This document shows, piece after piece, positions 39,865-49,667 of a DNA stretch of 64,000 nucleotides (position 1 is the stretch's first letter; each line of letters begins with the position of its first letter). The DNA comes from CAYVVD01 sp964454975. GTDB taxonomy: Bacteria > Bacteroidota > Ignavibacteria > Kapaibacteriales > UBA2268. The stretch lies in NCBI GenBank assembly GCA_964454975.1, contig CAYVVD010000012.1, forward strand, positions 1 to 64,000, in the 5' to 3' direction. A model generated the notes under the pieces. The model saw nothing but the letters and a program-made list of their open reading frames with translations, was not told the origin of the DNA and ran no database searches. Position numbers and translations under genes: made by a program.

Positions 39865-40455
39865 TTACTTAACGATTACCATTACATTTCTAAGGCTGAA
39901 TGATTCATAGCCGTCGCCTGCAACACCGGCCGGGCGTACATTGAGTTCATAAAGATATGAACCTGAACCAAGGTCGATTCCATTACCGTCCTTAGCTTCC
40001 CACTGTAACTCGTGAGTACCTGTGCCACGGTAACCTTCGTCAATATTTGCAACCCGGTTACCAATCATGTCATAAATAACAATCGAAACCGATGAAGGAA
40101 TTTCGAGTGTATATTTAATAGTTGTTGCAGAGTTGAAAGGGTTCGGGTAGTTACTGAGCATTGAGTTGTAATCATCACTAATCTTTACATCAGTGATTAA
40201 AACAGCATCCGGGACCCAGAAACCCTGCCATAAGTTAATACTTTGGCCACCTGCACCACCCTTGGTCTTCAAATCAACTGCGGTCTGGCCAACTGCGCCC
40301 GACATCGTAATGCCACTTGAATTCTTTGCTCCAACCCATCCGCCTCCTCCGATCACTGACTTTTTCAGCTTGGTGTTCTGAGCGAGCGATGCGCTGCTAA
40401 GCAATGGCAGAAGTATGCCCACAACAAGTAAGCACTTCATAAGTTTAGTAATCAT
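39865..40455 (-). CDS. Small secreted protein with T9SS sorting domain
   Basis: 196 residues from the ATG at 40455, chosen because AAGGAG lies six bases upstream and a signal peptide follows (KLMKCLLVVGILLPLLSSASLAQ). A short Gly-rich domain (about 35-85, GGGGWVGAKNSSG ... NLWQGFWVP) leads directly to a type A sorting domain: NYPNPFNSATTIKYTL, VSIVIYDMIGNRV, LGSGSYLYELNV. It should be exported by T9SS. It is the first gene of the surface-protein run and lies 62 bases before the fibre gene. Its function is unknown. Confidence 0.85.
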   Translation of the reverse strand: MITKLMKCLLVVGILLPLLSSASLAQNTKLKKSVIGGGGWVGAKNSSGITMSGAVGQTAVDLKTKGGAGGQSINLWQGFWVPDAVLITDVKISDDYNSMLSNYPNPFNSATTIKYTLEIPSSVSIVIYDMIGNRVANIDEGYRGTGTHELQWEAKDGNGIDLGSGSYLYELNVRPAGVAGDGYESFSLRNVMVIVK

Positions 40456-40958
40456 GCCATTCTCCTTTAATTCCATAGTATATACTAATTAATTACTTGT
40501 TTCCCGTTTTTGCATAAATCAATATCCCAAAATCAAACGAAAGATTTTGAGATTCTTAATCCCTTGCAATATTTATGCCAATCTATAATAGTTCAAAAGC
40601 CTGATTTCATGCAGAAATCCTTTGCCCCGAAACGATAACGAAAATACGATATTTCCATATAATTATCAAAAAAGAATTCTTCCTGATTTACATTATTCAA
40701 CCGTATTTCCACTATCCCTTCAATGAGTTTATTTTAAAATAATATTCGCAAGTGTTTACCATTTCAAGCTTAAAACAATTTAATTTGCCGAAAATTAATA
40801 CAAATTTAATGTTAAATTCACGGTAAAATGCATTCATTAATTAAATATAAAACCACGTACTCTCTTTTTTTGGTTCAGCCAATAGCGTAAATTGAATTGT
40901 TGGTTATGCTGCACTTAAAAATAAGATAATTCCTAATAAATTCAAAAATTACTTCGAT
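40456..40958. other. Divergent intergenic region (about 500 bases)
   Basis: AT-rich DNA between the surface-protein operon and rsmB. It should contain promoters in both directions. Two elements are visible. One is a perfect 12-base palindrome TAGTATATACTA at 40476-40487, 20 bases before the small T9SS gene. The other is a TAAATTTG box on the minus strand at 40801-40808 that fits TAnnTTTG but lacks a -33 TTG. No RNA gene is recognised. Confidence 0.5.
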
Positions 40959-42371
40959 ATGAAAATAATTTCGCTGCTCAATCATTCTGCATCTTTGCTA
41001 AAAATCATCCTCAGTTCATATTCTGCGCCTGACAAGGTGGCCGCAAGTTACCTGAAATCAAAGAAATACCTTGGTAGCAACGACCGCAAATTTATATCTG
41101 AAACCGTGTTCAGTTGCCTACGCAATAAAACATTGCTTGAGCTTATTTCCAAACCTGCAGGGTTAAATATTTTCAAAGAGCCCGAAATGCTAGTTGCATC
41201 CTCAATCATAGGAGCCTTTTGCAATATCATACCAGGTTATCATCCATTGAATATCATTTCAAAATTTGAAAATCCTGAAGATGAATTCGAATTTTTATCC
41301 CAAAATTTATCAGTATTCCTGGTTGCAAATCACAGTTACAACATTAATATAAAGAGCATGATACTGAAACATCTCAGTACTACTACTGAGATGTTTTCGG
41401 CAAACTCAACTAAAGATAAAGTCATAAATGAAGAATTACTCCAATTTTGTTGCATACCTGCCTGGATATTGGATAGATGGGTAGAAGGGATTACTGCTGA
41501 TAATTACATGCATGCATTGAATATTGCTTGTTCTTTCAGGGAACCGGCATATTTAAATGTCAGGGTTCAATCTATGCGCAGGGATGAAGCACTTGACTAT
41601 CTGCAAAACAAAGGCGTTAACTGTGAACCCGGAATTTTCTCTCCTTTTGCAATTATTATAAAGGATAGAATAAACCTGCTCAACCTTGATATTTACAAGA
41701 AAGGATTTCTCGAAGTGCAAGATGAAGGAAGCCAACTGATTTCACTGGCGCTTGCGCCTGTAGAAGGCAGTTCTATCCTGGACGCATGCGCCGGAGCCGG
41801 TGGAAAATCATTGCATCTCGCTTCGATTACAAACGACAATGTGAAATTAACAGCCTCTGATATAAGTTTCAGCAAACTAAAGGAATTACAGAAAAGAGCA
41901 AGAATTGGTGGATTCAAGTCAATTTCGGCTGTGCATATTAAGCCCGGGAAATCACATGATAAACTTGGAGGGCAACTGTTTGATTATGTGCTTGTTGACG
42001 CACCCTGCTCAGGCATTGGAACAGCAAGGCGATCGCCAATGATTAAGTGGCGTTTAGATCAGAAGTTATTGAGTAAACTTCAAGCAACCCAGATGCAAAT
42101 TCTTCAGGAATATTCAGCTTATGTAAAACCGGGTGGGGCGCTTGTGTATTCTACCTGTTCACTCATGCCCGGAGAAAATGAGCATGTTGTGGAAAGTTTT
42201 CTTCAGTCTGATTCGTCTTTTAGCCCCGAGCGGGTTTCAGATGCTTTGGAACAATACGGAATTAATATAAAGAGCCTCTACCCCTATTTGACACTGAACC
42301 CATATGACCATGGTACAGATGGATTTTTTATATCCAGATTTAAGAAAAATATTAGCACAGGAATTTATTAG
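40959..42371 (+). CDS. rsmB: 16S rRNA m5C967 methyltransferase family (RsmB/Sun)
   Basis: 470 residues. An N-terminal NusB-like RNA-binding domain (1-150) is followed by the SAM-dependent methyltransferase fold. Motif I is LDACAGAGGKSLHLA, the catalytic loop is DAPCSGIGTARRSP and the second Cys is in VYSTCSLMPGENE. Both Cys residues needed by m5C RNA methyltransferases are present. It methylates C5 of a cytosine in 16S rRNA. The stop overlaps the GTG start of the HAD gene (TAGTG). Confidence 0.93.
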   Translation: MKIISLLNHSASLLKIILSSYSAPDKVAASYLKSKKYLGSNDRKFISETVFSCLRNKTLLELISKPAGLNIFKEPEMLVASSIIGAFCNIIPGYHPLNIISKFENPEDEFEFLSQNLSVFLVANHSYNINIKSMILKHLSTTTEMFSANSTKDKVINEELLQFCCIPAWILDRWVEGITADNYMHALNIACSFREPAYLNVRVQSMRRDEALDYLQNKGVNCEPGIFSPFAIIIKDRINLLNLDIYKKGFLEVQDEGSQLISLALAPVEGSSILDACAGAGGKSLHLASITNDNVKLTASDISFSKLKELQKRARIGGFKSISAVHIKPGKSHDKLGGQLFDYVLVDAPCSGIGTARRSPMIKWRLDQKLLSKLQATQMQILQEYSAYVKPGGALVYSTCSLMPGENEHVVESFLQSDSSFSPERVSDALEQYGINIKSLYPYLTLNPYDHGTDGFFISRFKKNISTGIY

Positions 42372-43036
42372 TGATTGATTTATCAGGAGTTAAAAATATA
42401 ATTTTCGATTTTGGCGGCGTACTGTATGATATTGATATGGGCAGTGCAGAAAGGAAATTTTCACAAATTTTAATTCACAGAAATAAAGATGTTAATTTAA
42501 GAAACCTTGACTTAGGCTCGGACTTCTTCTCAAAATTTGAAACCGGAGACATTACAGTTTTGGAATTCAGACAGAAAATCAGGGAATTACTGGAAATTGA
42601 TTTAAATGACGCGTTTATTGACAGTGCATGGAACTCAATTCTCAATAAACTCTTTGCTGATTCTCCAGGATTAATCAAGGAATTCAACAGCTTCTTCAAC
42701 ACTGCTTTGCTCAGCAATACCAATGACTTACACTACGATGCCTTTATAGTAGAGTGTAGGGAATTCCTGAAGCTTTTTGATCATACTTTTTTCTCTCATA
42801 AGATTGGATTGAGAAAACCTGACCAAGAAATTTTTGAGCATGTTATTAAAAAAACGGGTTTCATTCCCGGGGAAACCTTATTTTTGGACGATTCTGAAAT
42901 TAACATTAAGGGAGCAGAATCACTCGGTTTGAATACGATGATTATAAAATCACATGATGAGGTGTCAGATTTGTTACACAGTGTAAAATTATTACACAAA
43001 TCAGGATTAGGAGGATTACCTTTAACAAAATCTTAA
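42371..43036 (+). CDS. HAD-superfamily phosphatase
   Basis: 221 residues starting at GTG 42371, coupled to rsmB. It is a HAD subfamily IA hydrolase: motif I is FDFGGVLYD, motif II TALLSNTND, the Lys motif RKPDQEIFEHV and motif III FLDDSEINIKGAESLG. The Gly after the first Asp (DFGG instead of DxDx) is typical of the epoxide-hydrolase-N/YihX-like branch, whose members dephosphorylate sugar phosphates. The substrate is unknown. Confidence 0.88.
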   Translation: MIDLSGVKNIIFDFGGVLYDIDMGSAERKFSQILIHRNKDVNLRNLDLGSDFFSKFETGDITVLEFRQKIRELLEIDLNDAFIDSAWNSILNKLFADSPGLIKEFNSFFNTALLSNTNDLHYDAFIVECREFLKLFDHTFFSHKIGLRKPDQEIFEHVIKKTGFIPGETLFLDDSEINIKGAESLGLNTMIIKSHDEVSDLLHSVKLLHKSGLGGLPLTKS

Positions 43037-43182
43037 CTTATCAAACCTAATACCTTGTTTTGCATAGACTTATATATGTTGATAACTTTTTTTGAAATTA
43101 ATAATGAATTAACATTATTTACTTACTTGAGTATTGAATCACTATTAATGCGCTTTTTGTCAATTTAATTGCACACTATAAA

Positions 43183-44739
43183 ATGCTTAGCATCTGGGAA
43201 GTTCCTTATATCGTTATAGACGTTGAAACAACAGGCTCCGACCCTGTGTTCAATAAGGTAATGGATATAGCCTGTGTCGTAGTTTACGAAGGTGAGATCA
43301 TACACAAGTATTCTTCACTTGTAAATCCGCACCAGGCAATACCTTCATTTATTGAAAACATGACGGGTATAAACTGGAAGATGACCCAGAAAGCTCCGGA
43401 AGCTGATGAAGTATTCCCACATGTAAGCGATTTGCTCAGTCTTCCTAATGCAGTGTTCGTTGCACATAATGTGACATTCGACTGGAGGTTTGTCAAGTTC
43501 TCACTTAATTCATGCGGGCTGTCCATACCTGATATACAGCAGTTATGCTCCCTTAAAATCGCCAGGAAGATAATTAATGGCGATACAAAAAAAAACCTGT
43601 CTGCTTTGTCAAATTACTTCGATATAAGAATTCAAAACAGACACAGGGCTTTGGGCGATGCTGAAGCAACAGCAAAAATCCTTATTAAGCTCATTGATAT
43701 AGTGGTTAATAACCACCATATCAATACCCTCGATGAATTTCTAAATCTTCAGCAAAAATCCATTAAGTTTTATAATCCTTCAATTCATGCGAGAAAAAGG
43801 CTTAAGGAGAAAATGGATATTTTGCCTGAAACACCCGGCGTATTTTATTTGAAAGACAACAACGGCAAAATTATTTATACTAATAATGAAGACAATCTTA
43901 AACAAGGCCTTGAAAAGTTGTTTTCAGGCAGGATGCTTTCCAAAAAAATGTCGGGAATCATAAAGTCTGTTAGCGATTTGGAATGGAAAGTGTATTCAAA
44001 CCGCCTTGAAGCTGAAATCGAATGTAATTCTAAATATAACAATGCAACATTATTCAATAATTCAAATTCATCAAGACCGGTAAGTTATTTAAACTTCAAT
44101 GACAAAACACGAGATTTAAGCCTGTCACAGACACCGGCAAATGGAATCATAACACCATACGGGCCATTCCCGGGAACTTTTTTCAGTCAAAACCTTGCTA
44201 AAGTACTTTCTGATGAATTAGATATAAACACGGATTTTGACGATTTTCGAAACAGTGAAATTCCATTAATATTAAATGGACATTCATTAAATAATGGGCT
44301 GCATTTAACCGATAAAATTAATTCGCTGACTTCAGACTATTCAGATGGAATTAAAGAACTGGTCCTGAAAAGAGTCAACTCCTTGCTCGAACATATCTAC
44401 AGCAACAAGAAGCCTGAATCGTATTTTCTTGATTTAATTGTTGTTACTCCTGAGAACAATAGGGAAAAGACAGTCGAAGTAATTTTTATTAAGGGAAGCA
44501 ATTTTGCCGGTAGTGAAATTATTGGCAAGAAAGCTCCACTTGATGATTTATTTACATTAGTAGATTCAATTTATACCAACCTCAGGGTTAATAATACGCC
44601 GGAATTCCGGAAAACCGAAATTATCCTCGATTGGATAGTCAGAAACAGGGAGCACATCTTCCTTGTTATCCCTTCACAATACAACACTGAAGAAACGCAC
44701 CAACAGCTTAAACAACACATCAGATATACTGCTTTTTAA
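43183..44739 (+). CDS. DEDDh exonuclease fused to a degenerate GIY-YIG (UvrC-like) domain
   Basis: 518 residues. The N-terminal 170 residues are a DnaQ-like 3'-5' exonuclease with all catalytic residues: DVETTG, AHNVTFDWRFV, and HRALGDAE. A UvrC/Cho-like GIY-YIG domain follows at about 210-290 (LPETPGVFYLKDNNGKIIYTNN). GIY has become GVF, YIG has become YTN and the Arg of the usual NLRKR is missing (NLKQG), so endonuclease activity is unlikely. The last 220 residues match nothing I recognise. This fusion family is known in Bacteroidota and relatives and is presumed to act in DNA repair or proofreading. Confidence 0.88.
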   Translation: MLSIWEVPYIVIDVETTGSDPVFNKVMDIACVVVYEGEIIHKYSSLVNPHQAIPSFIENMTGINWKMTQKAPEADEVFPHVSDLLSLPNAVFVAHNVTFDWRFVKFSLNSCGLSIPDIQQLCSLKIARKIINGDTKKNLSALSNYFDIRIQNRHRALGDAEATAKILIKLIDIVVNNHHINTLDEFLNLQQKSIKFYNPSIHARKRLKEKMDILPETPGVFYLKDNNGKIIYTNNEDNLKQGLEKLFSGRMLSKKMSGIIKSVSDLEWKVYSNRLEAEIECNSKYNNATLFNNSNSSRPVSYLNFNDKTRDLSLSQTPANGIITPYGPFPGTFFSQNLAKVLSDELDINTDFDDFRNSEIPLILNGHSLNNGLHLTDKINSLTSDYSDGIKELVLKRVNSLLEHIYSNKKPESYFLDLIVVTPENNREKTVEVIFIKGSNFAGSEIIGKKAPLDDLFTLVDSIYTNLRVNNTPEFRKTEIILDWIVRNREHIFLVIPSQYNTEETHQQLKQHIRYTAF

Positions 44740-44827
44740 ACTGAAATTAAATAAAATAAACAAGAAACAATCGATTTAGCAAATCGTATTTGGATTAAAC
44801 TGTTTAACTATTTAAGAATCTTGGAAA

Positions 44828-47113
44828 ATGAAACTAAACTTTATTCCGGCAGCCTTGCTCTTCATTTTAATGCCGGTTTTATTAAAAGCGAACCCTGAAC
44901 CTCCTCCACCACTTGCTAATACTACAACACTCAGTGGTTTTGTTCGCGACTCAATCAGCAAGGAAACATTAATCGGAGCAACTATTTATATAGCCGATAC
45001 AAAACTTGGGGCTTACACCAACAAGTCCGGCTTTTTCTCCATCTCCGGAATTACTCCGGGTAAACGCAAAGTTGCCATTTCCTCAATTGGCTACAACAAA
45101 AAAATCATTGAGCTAGATTTTAAGGCAAACCAGTCCTTTAGGTATGATTTCGAAATGAATGAATCAGAACTGATGTCTGAGCAGGTCAATATCGAAGCTG
45201 AACGCGAAGCAGATAAGCGCCAGATTACAATTAGCAGAGTTAATATCCCTATTGAGCAGATTAAGGAAATCAGAATTGGCGGGGAAGCTGACGTCTTCCG
45301 GTCGCTACAGTATTTACCTGGCATCCTTACTTCGTCACAAATCTCGAGCGGTTTGTATATACGCGGAGGCTCTCCCGACCAGAACCTGGTATTACTGGAT
45401 GGTTCGACTGTATATAACCCAACTCACTTGTTTGGCTTTATTTCGACATTCAACTCAGATGCCATAAAGGATGTTGAACTTATCAAAGGCGGATTTCCGG
45501 CGGAGTATGGTGGAAGACTGTCTTCAGTTTTAAATATTACGCAAAAAGACGGCAACCGTGACCATATTGAGGGAATTGGAGCAATAGGAATGATATCTTC
45601 CAAGCTTGCTCTTGAGGGCCCACTGGGCAATGGTTCATGGTTTATTAGTGGTCGAAGAACGTATTTTGAATTAATCAAAGGCCTGATTGAAGAAGATCCT
45701 GTTAATCCTATACCTGATTTTAATTTTTACGATATTAACGCAAAGATCACCCAGGATTGGGGCGACAACGATAAATTTTACGCCAGTGGATTTTTAAGCA
45801 AAGACAACCTCGATTTTGAGTCATTTGGAACAAATTTTGGCCTTGAAGTTGGCAATTCGCTCGGCTCTCTGCGTTGGACACATATTTTTGGCGACAATCT
45901 GTTTTCTAACTTTAATTTCAGCTACAGCAAATACTTTAATAATTTCAAGGGCGACCAGTCCGGATACGAGTTCCTGATTGAAAACTCGATTACTGATTAT
46001 GCAATCAAGAATACATATGAATGGTTCACATCAGAAGAAATTACGAGCAAGTTTGGGTTTGAAATGTCTTCGTACACCTTTGATTATCTTCAAAACTTTA
46101 CCGGTGATACTGATTCAACTTCAGAAGGAGCACAGGGAGCAGAGCTTAACTTTACAATTAAAGATTATAATTACAGTATATTCGCACAAACAAATTACAA
46201 TTTCATCGAACCCGCTTCCCTTCAAGCCGGCATAAGGGCTAACTACTGGGAAGAAAGCGATATATTCACACTTGCACCCAGAATTGCCCTGAGGTATGAA
46301 TTTATGCCCAATATGGCAATTAAAGCAGCCTGGGGGATGTACTTCCAAAACCTGAGGCTTGCTACACAACCCGACTTTTCCTTCTTTGATACCTGGCTGC
46401 CCACTGATTCCACATTACCGGAAAGCAGGTCAATTCACTACATCGTAAGCTTTGAAACAATGCCCATAGCAGGGTACGATTTAAATTTTGACGTTTATTA
46501 CAAAACGCTTAAGAATATCAATGAACTAAAAAGAACAGCACTGGAAGGGGAAAATGTTGACGACGTATTTTTCATCGGCGAAGGTGAATCCTACGGCATT
46601 GAATTATTCGTTCAGAAAAAGATTGGAAAATTCACGGGGTGGTTTGGTTACGCACTGGGCTGGATAAATGCCCGGTTCGACAGTGTTAACCAGGGCAGGG
46701 AATTCCGTCCTAAATATGACAGGCGCCATGATTTCAAGTTTGTCGGACAATATGAGATAAATGAAAACTGGAGTGTTGGAGCTAATTTTACATTTCAGTC
46801 CGGCCAGTCTTATACAGGTGCAACCTCATCTTTCTGGTCCAGGTTGCCTGATATGAATTTTGGCAGAGGCAAGATAATCCCTTCTCAGAGGTATGGTTTG
46901 AGGCTGCCCCCCTCCCACCAGCTAAATGTTAATGCTTCATACTATTTCAAAACATTTGGCCTGGATTCAAGGGTTATACTTGATATTTACAACGTTTACA
47001 ACAGACGTGATATCTGGTTTAGATTCTACGATACCAGTACAGAAGAAATAAAGGTTGAAGACATAAGGCTTTTACCAATAATTCCAACATTTACTTATGA
47101 AATAAAATTTTAG
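44828..47113 (+). CDS. TonB-dependent receptor with carboxypeptidase-like N-terminal domain
   Basis: 761 residues. A signal peptide ends near residue 21. A CarboxypepD_reg-like domain (about 33-115, LSGFVRDSISKETLIGATIYI) precedes the plug (VFRSLQYLPGILTSSQISSGLYIRGGSPDQNLVLLDG) and a 22-strand outer-membrane barrel that ends in Phe (TYEIKF). TonB-driven import of a large ligand is implied. It is followed after 8 bases by a DUF4249 lipoprotein, a common Bacteroidota pair. The ligand is unknown. Confidence 0.92.
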   Translation: MKLNFIPAALLFILMPVLLKANPEPPPPLANTTTLSGFVRDSISKETLIGATIYIADTKLGAYTNKSGFFSISGITPGKRKVAISSIGYNKKIIELDFKANQSFRYDFEMNESELMSEQVNIEAEREADKRQITISRVNIPIEQIKEIRIGGEADVFRSLQYLPGILTSSQISSGLYIRGGSPDQNLVLLDGSTVYNPTHLFGFISTFNSDAIKDVELIKGGFPAEYGGRLSSVLNITQKDGNRDHIEGIGAIGMISSKLALEGPLGNGSWFISGRRTYFELIKGLIEEDPVNPIPDFNFYDINAKITQDWGDNDKFYASGFLSKDNLDFESFGTNFGLEVGNSLGSLRWTHIFGDNLFSNFNFSYSKYFNNFKGDQSGYEFLIENSITDYAIKNTYEWFTSEEITSKFGFEMSSYTFDYLQNFTGDTDSTSEGAQGAELNFTIKDYNYSIFAQTNYNFIEPASLQAGIRANYWEESDIFTLAPRIALRYEFMPNMAIKAAWGMYFQNLRLATQPDFSFFDTWLPTDSTLPESRSIHYIVSFETMPIAGYDLNFDVYYKTLKNINELKRTALEGENVDDVFFIGEGESYGIELFVQKKIGKFTGWFGYALGWINARFDSVNQGREFRPKYDRRHDFKFVGQYEINENWSVGANFTFQSGQSYTGATSSFWSRLPDMNFGRGKIIPSQRYGLRLPPSHQLNVNASYYFKTFGLDSRVILDIYNVYNRRDIWFRFYDTSTEEIKVEDIRLLPIIPTFTYEIKF

Positions 47114-47121
47114 GTAGTAAA

Positions 47122-47976
47122 ATGAGTAAAATTAAATATTTGTCAATCGCATTATTATTGCTATTTCTTGCCCAGGCATGTGAAGACCCCGTCCCAACAG
47201 ATTACATCCCGAGGAATATAGTTCAGGGAATATTGATAGTTGACGACCCGATTACTAACATAATTGTTATGAAATCCCAGTCAATACAAGACTCGTTCGA
47301 TTTTAACAACAGTCTTATTAGGGATGCTGAAGTCATTATCAGGGGCGACAACAGCGAGTTCATACTGGTTAGCGAGCAATCCGGCTCAAAGGGTTATTAC
47401 CTTGAAGATACAACATACAAAGTAAAACCCAATACAACATACAAGCTTGAAATAATATTGAACGATGGTACAGTAATAACTGGAAAGACTACAACTCCGG
47501 AACGGTTTGATTGGAGATTAAAGACACCACATCCGATACAATTCCCATTAGATACAATTAAACTACCCGCAACCGATTCTATTGCCTGGACAGTTTCGCC
47601 GGGTACGGAATTTTACCTGATAGATGTTCGCTGCCTGGATACACTCAATTATGGGCAATACCTTGACCCCAAAACCGAAGAATTGAACAGGAGAATATAT
47701 AAACCATGGAGGGACGATGACAATTACTTTGAGCATTCTGAATGGGCGCTTATTCCGAATACTAAAACTTCTGTTGTATGGAATATATTTAAATGGTATG
47801 GTCGGCACCATGTGAATGTTTATGCACCTGATTATAATTTTCTTGAATGGTGGCTACAGCATTTTGCATCGAGAGAACAAAATGACCTGTTAAACAGTAT
47901 TGAAAATGGAATTGGAGTTTTTGGTTCTGCTGCAATAATCAGGGACACAACTTTCCTGCTAAAGAACCAGCCGTAG
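47122..47976 (+). CDS. DUF4249-family lipoprotein
   Basis: 284 residues. The lipobox LAQAC places the mature N-terminus at Cys20. Beta-rich domains follow (VQGILIVDDPITNIIVMKSQS, YKLEIILNDGTVITGKTTTPE), as in DUF4249 proteins. These lipoproteins usually partner the adjacent TonB receptor and probably act as surface or periplasmic ligand-binding lids. A hairpin terminator lies just downstream. Confidence 0.88.
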   Translation: MSKIKYLSIALLLLFLAQACEDPVPTDYIPRNIVQGILIVDDPITNIIVMKSQSIQDSFDFNNSLIRDAEVIIRGDNSEFILVSEQSGSKGYYLEDTTYKVKPNTTYKLEIILNDGTVITGKTTTPERFDWRLKTPHPIQFPLDTIKLPATDSIAWTVSPGTEFYLIDVRCLDTLNYGQYLDPKTEELNRRIYKPWRDDDNYFEHSEWALIPNTKTSVVWNIFKWYGRHHVNVYAPDYNFLEWWLQHFASREQNDLLNSIENGIGVFGSAAIIRDTTFLLKNQP

Positions 47977-47997
47977 ATAATATATTGAACATTAGTC

Positions 47998-48037
47998 AAG
48001 TGTTATACTGACCTTAGGCTAAGTATGACACTTTTTT
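47998..48037 (+). terminator. Hairpin terminator after the TonB/DUF4249 pair
   Basis: An 11-bp stem (AGTGTTATACT with AGTATGACACT, one U-G pair), a 12-base loop and six T. Confidence 0.85.
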
Positions 48038-48096
48038 ATTCCATTAATCACTCCAATTTTTTAATTTCCTTGTTTTTCTAAGTACCGGAACCGAAA

Positions 48097-49155
48097 ATGA
48101 GATTTGACAGAGAGAATATAAAGAGTGTTGACCACTCGAATATGTATGAAGTATTGAAATATTTTCCAAAGCAGGTTGAAGAAGCAAATGAAATTGGCAA
48201 TTCTATTATAATAAATGAAAAAACACCTGAAGAGATATTGATTCTAGGCATGGGTGGTTCGGCCATAGGAGGCGACATGGTTCGTTCTTATACATCCCAA
48301 CTGAAAGAATCGTCAAAACTGAAAATATTCATCAACAGGGATTATAGTATCCCCGAATGGGTTGGCCAGAATACATTAGTTATCGGGAGTTCATACTCCG
48401 GCGGAACAGAAGAGACGCTAACAAGTTTTGAGAAAGCTGCAACACGGACTAAGCGATTATTTGCCATAACAACCGGAGGTAAACTTGAATCTCTGGCCAA
48501 TGAGAAGGACGCACCTGTTATTAATATTCCTTCAGGTTTGATGCCAAGGTGCGCTCTTGGGTATTCCTTTTTCACAATTCTTGGCTTAGTGAGCAACTTT
48601 TATTCTGAAAATGATAAACAAGCAACAAAGGACTCAATTAGAAATACAATAGTAGAATTAAAATCAAAAGCTTCGGAATACTCCAATCTTAATGGCAACT
48701 TAGCCATTGATTTTGCATCTAAATTGGTAAACAAAATACCATTAATATACAGCGCTTCATCTTTAGACACAGTAAACTTACGTTGGCGCTGCCAGGTGCA
48801 TGAAAATGCCAAAGCTCCTTCCTTTGGGAACATACTGCCTGAGATGAATCACAATGAAATAAACGGCCTGGACTATCCCGGCTATCTCAAAGAAAAACTC
48901 GCTTTCCTGATTCTTGATGACACCGGTAATCATCCGAAAATCAAAGCACGAATTGAAGCTATACACCGTATATTCAATGAAAAGGGCTTTGAATCGTTTA
49001 TAATAGCAGGGAATGGCACAGACTTTTTAACGAGGATGTTTAGCCTGGTTTCCCTGGGAGACTGGGTTTCATATTACCTTGCAATATTATATGGTACCGA
49101 CCCTACACCCATCCCTGTAATATCGAGGCTAAAGGATTTACTCTCAAAAAGTTAA
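48097..49155 (+). CDS. Bifunctional phosphoglucose/phosphomannose isomerase
   Basis: 352 residues with two SIS domains. ILGMGGSAIGGDMV and GSSYSGGTEETLTS are the sugar-phosphate loops. PEMNHNEINGLDYP carries the catalytic His, and YGTDPTPIPVISRLK is the family's C-terminal motif. It converts glucose-6-P or mannose-6-P to fructose-6-P. Length and motifs match the archaeal/bacterial PGI/PMI family rather than classical PGI. Together with the phosphohexomutase at 16-17 kb it suggests mannose-sugar nucleotide supply. Confidence 0.93.
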   Translation: MRFDRENIKSVDHSNMYEVLKYFPKQVEEANEIGNSIIINEKTPEEILILGMGGSAIGGDMVRSYTSQLKESSKLKIFINRDYSIPEWVGQNTLVIGSSYSGGTEETLTSFEKAATRTKRLFAITTGGKLESLANEKDAPVINIPSGLMPRCALGYSFFTILGLVSNFYSENDKQATKDSIRNTIVELKSKASEYSNLNGNLAIDFASKLVNKIPLIYSASSLDTVNLRWRCQVHENAKAPSFGNILPEMNHNEINGLDYPGYLKEKLAFLILDDTGNHPKIKARIEAIHRIFNEKGFESFIIAGNGTDFLTRMFSLVSLGDWVSYYLAILYGTDPTPIPVISRLKDLLSKS

Positions 49156-49168
49156 GCCTACAGAAATT

Positions 49169-49199
49169 TTGGAAATTATACCAGGTTTCCTTAATTTTG
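49169..49199 (+). promoter_or_regulatory. Promoter (-33 TTG, N20, -7 TAATTTTG)
   Basis: TTG at 49169-49171 and TAATTTTG at 49192-49199, spaced by 20 bases, fit the Bacteroidetes consensus. It lies 43 bases before the ATG of the Tudor-like gene and should drive it and rpsU. Confidence 0.65.
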
Positions 49200-49242
49200 T
49201 AGTCCCTGATATCACGTTCTTTATAAATAATTGAGAGAGAAC

Positions 49243-49644
49243 ATGGCCGGAAGAAAAAGATCCAGAAGAGCAAAATACATAACATTGTATTCTCCTTTTC
49301 TGATGAAAGAGACAAAGCACGAACTCATTGGCGAACCAATTGAAACAGACAACGGCAAGCAACAATGGGCGAGATGCACTAGAAGCAGGCATTCTCAACT
49401 GATAAATCTCGATGCTATTGAGGCTGAAGCCGACAGGTCAAAAGCGGTAATTCACATTTCTCGTGAAGATGCACGCAAATACAGCCCAAAAGACAAGTAC
49501 ACAATCGGCGATATTATATTCCACAAAGTTTGGGATGATGTTGGCATAGTACGTGCTAAAGAGGTTACAAGTAACGGGGGTAATTCCATAATCGTTCAGT
49601 TCGAAAAGAACAACGAAAAGAGATTGATTGAAGATTTAATATAA
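49243..49644 (+). CDS. Small basic protein with UvrD-tail/Tudor-like C-terminal domain
   Basis: 133 residues from the ATG at 49243; GAGAG lies just upstream, and a TTG at 49231 is the alternative. The N-terminus is basic (AGRKRSRRAKY). The C-terminal 50 residues (YTIGDIIFHKVWDDVGIVRAKEV ... IIVQFEKNNEKRLIEDLI) resemble the small Tudor/SH3-like domain found at the end of UvrD/PcrA helicases and in small regulatory proteins. Nucleic-acid or RNA polymerase binding is inferred. It is 23 bases before rpsU, which suggests a ribosome or growth-linked role. Confidence 0.65.
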   Translation: MAGRKRSRRAKYITLYSPFLMKETKHELIGEPIETDNGKQQWARCTRSRHSQLINLDAIEAEADRSKAVIHISREDARKYSPKDKYTIGDIIFHKVWDDVGIVRAKEVTSNGGNSIIVQFEKNNEKRLIEDLI

Positions 49645-49667
49645 TAATATTTTATGGAGGGATTTTA

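Noticed and set aside
44740..44827. CGATTT-AGC-AAATCG hairpin as a terminator after the exonuclease
   Set aside because: Stem is short with a 3-base loop and no T-run; left out as too weak.
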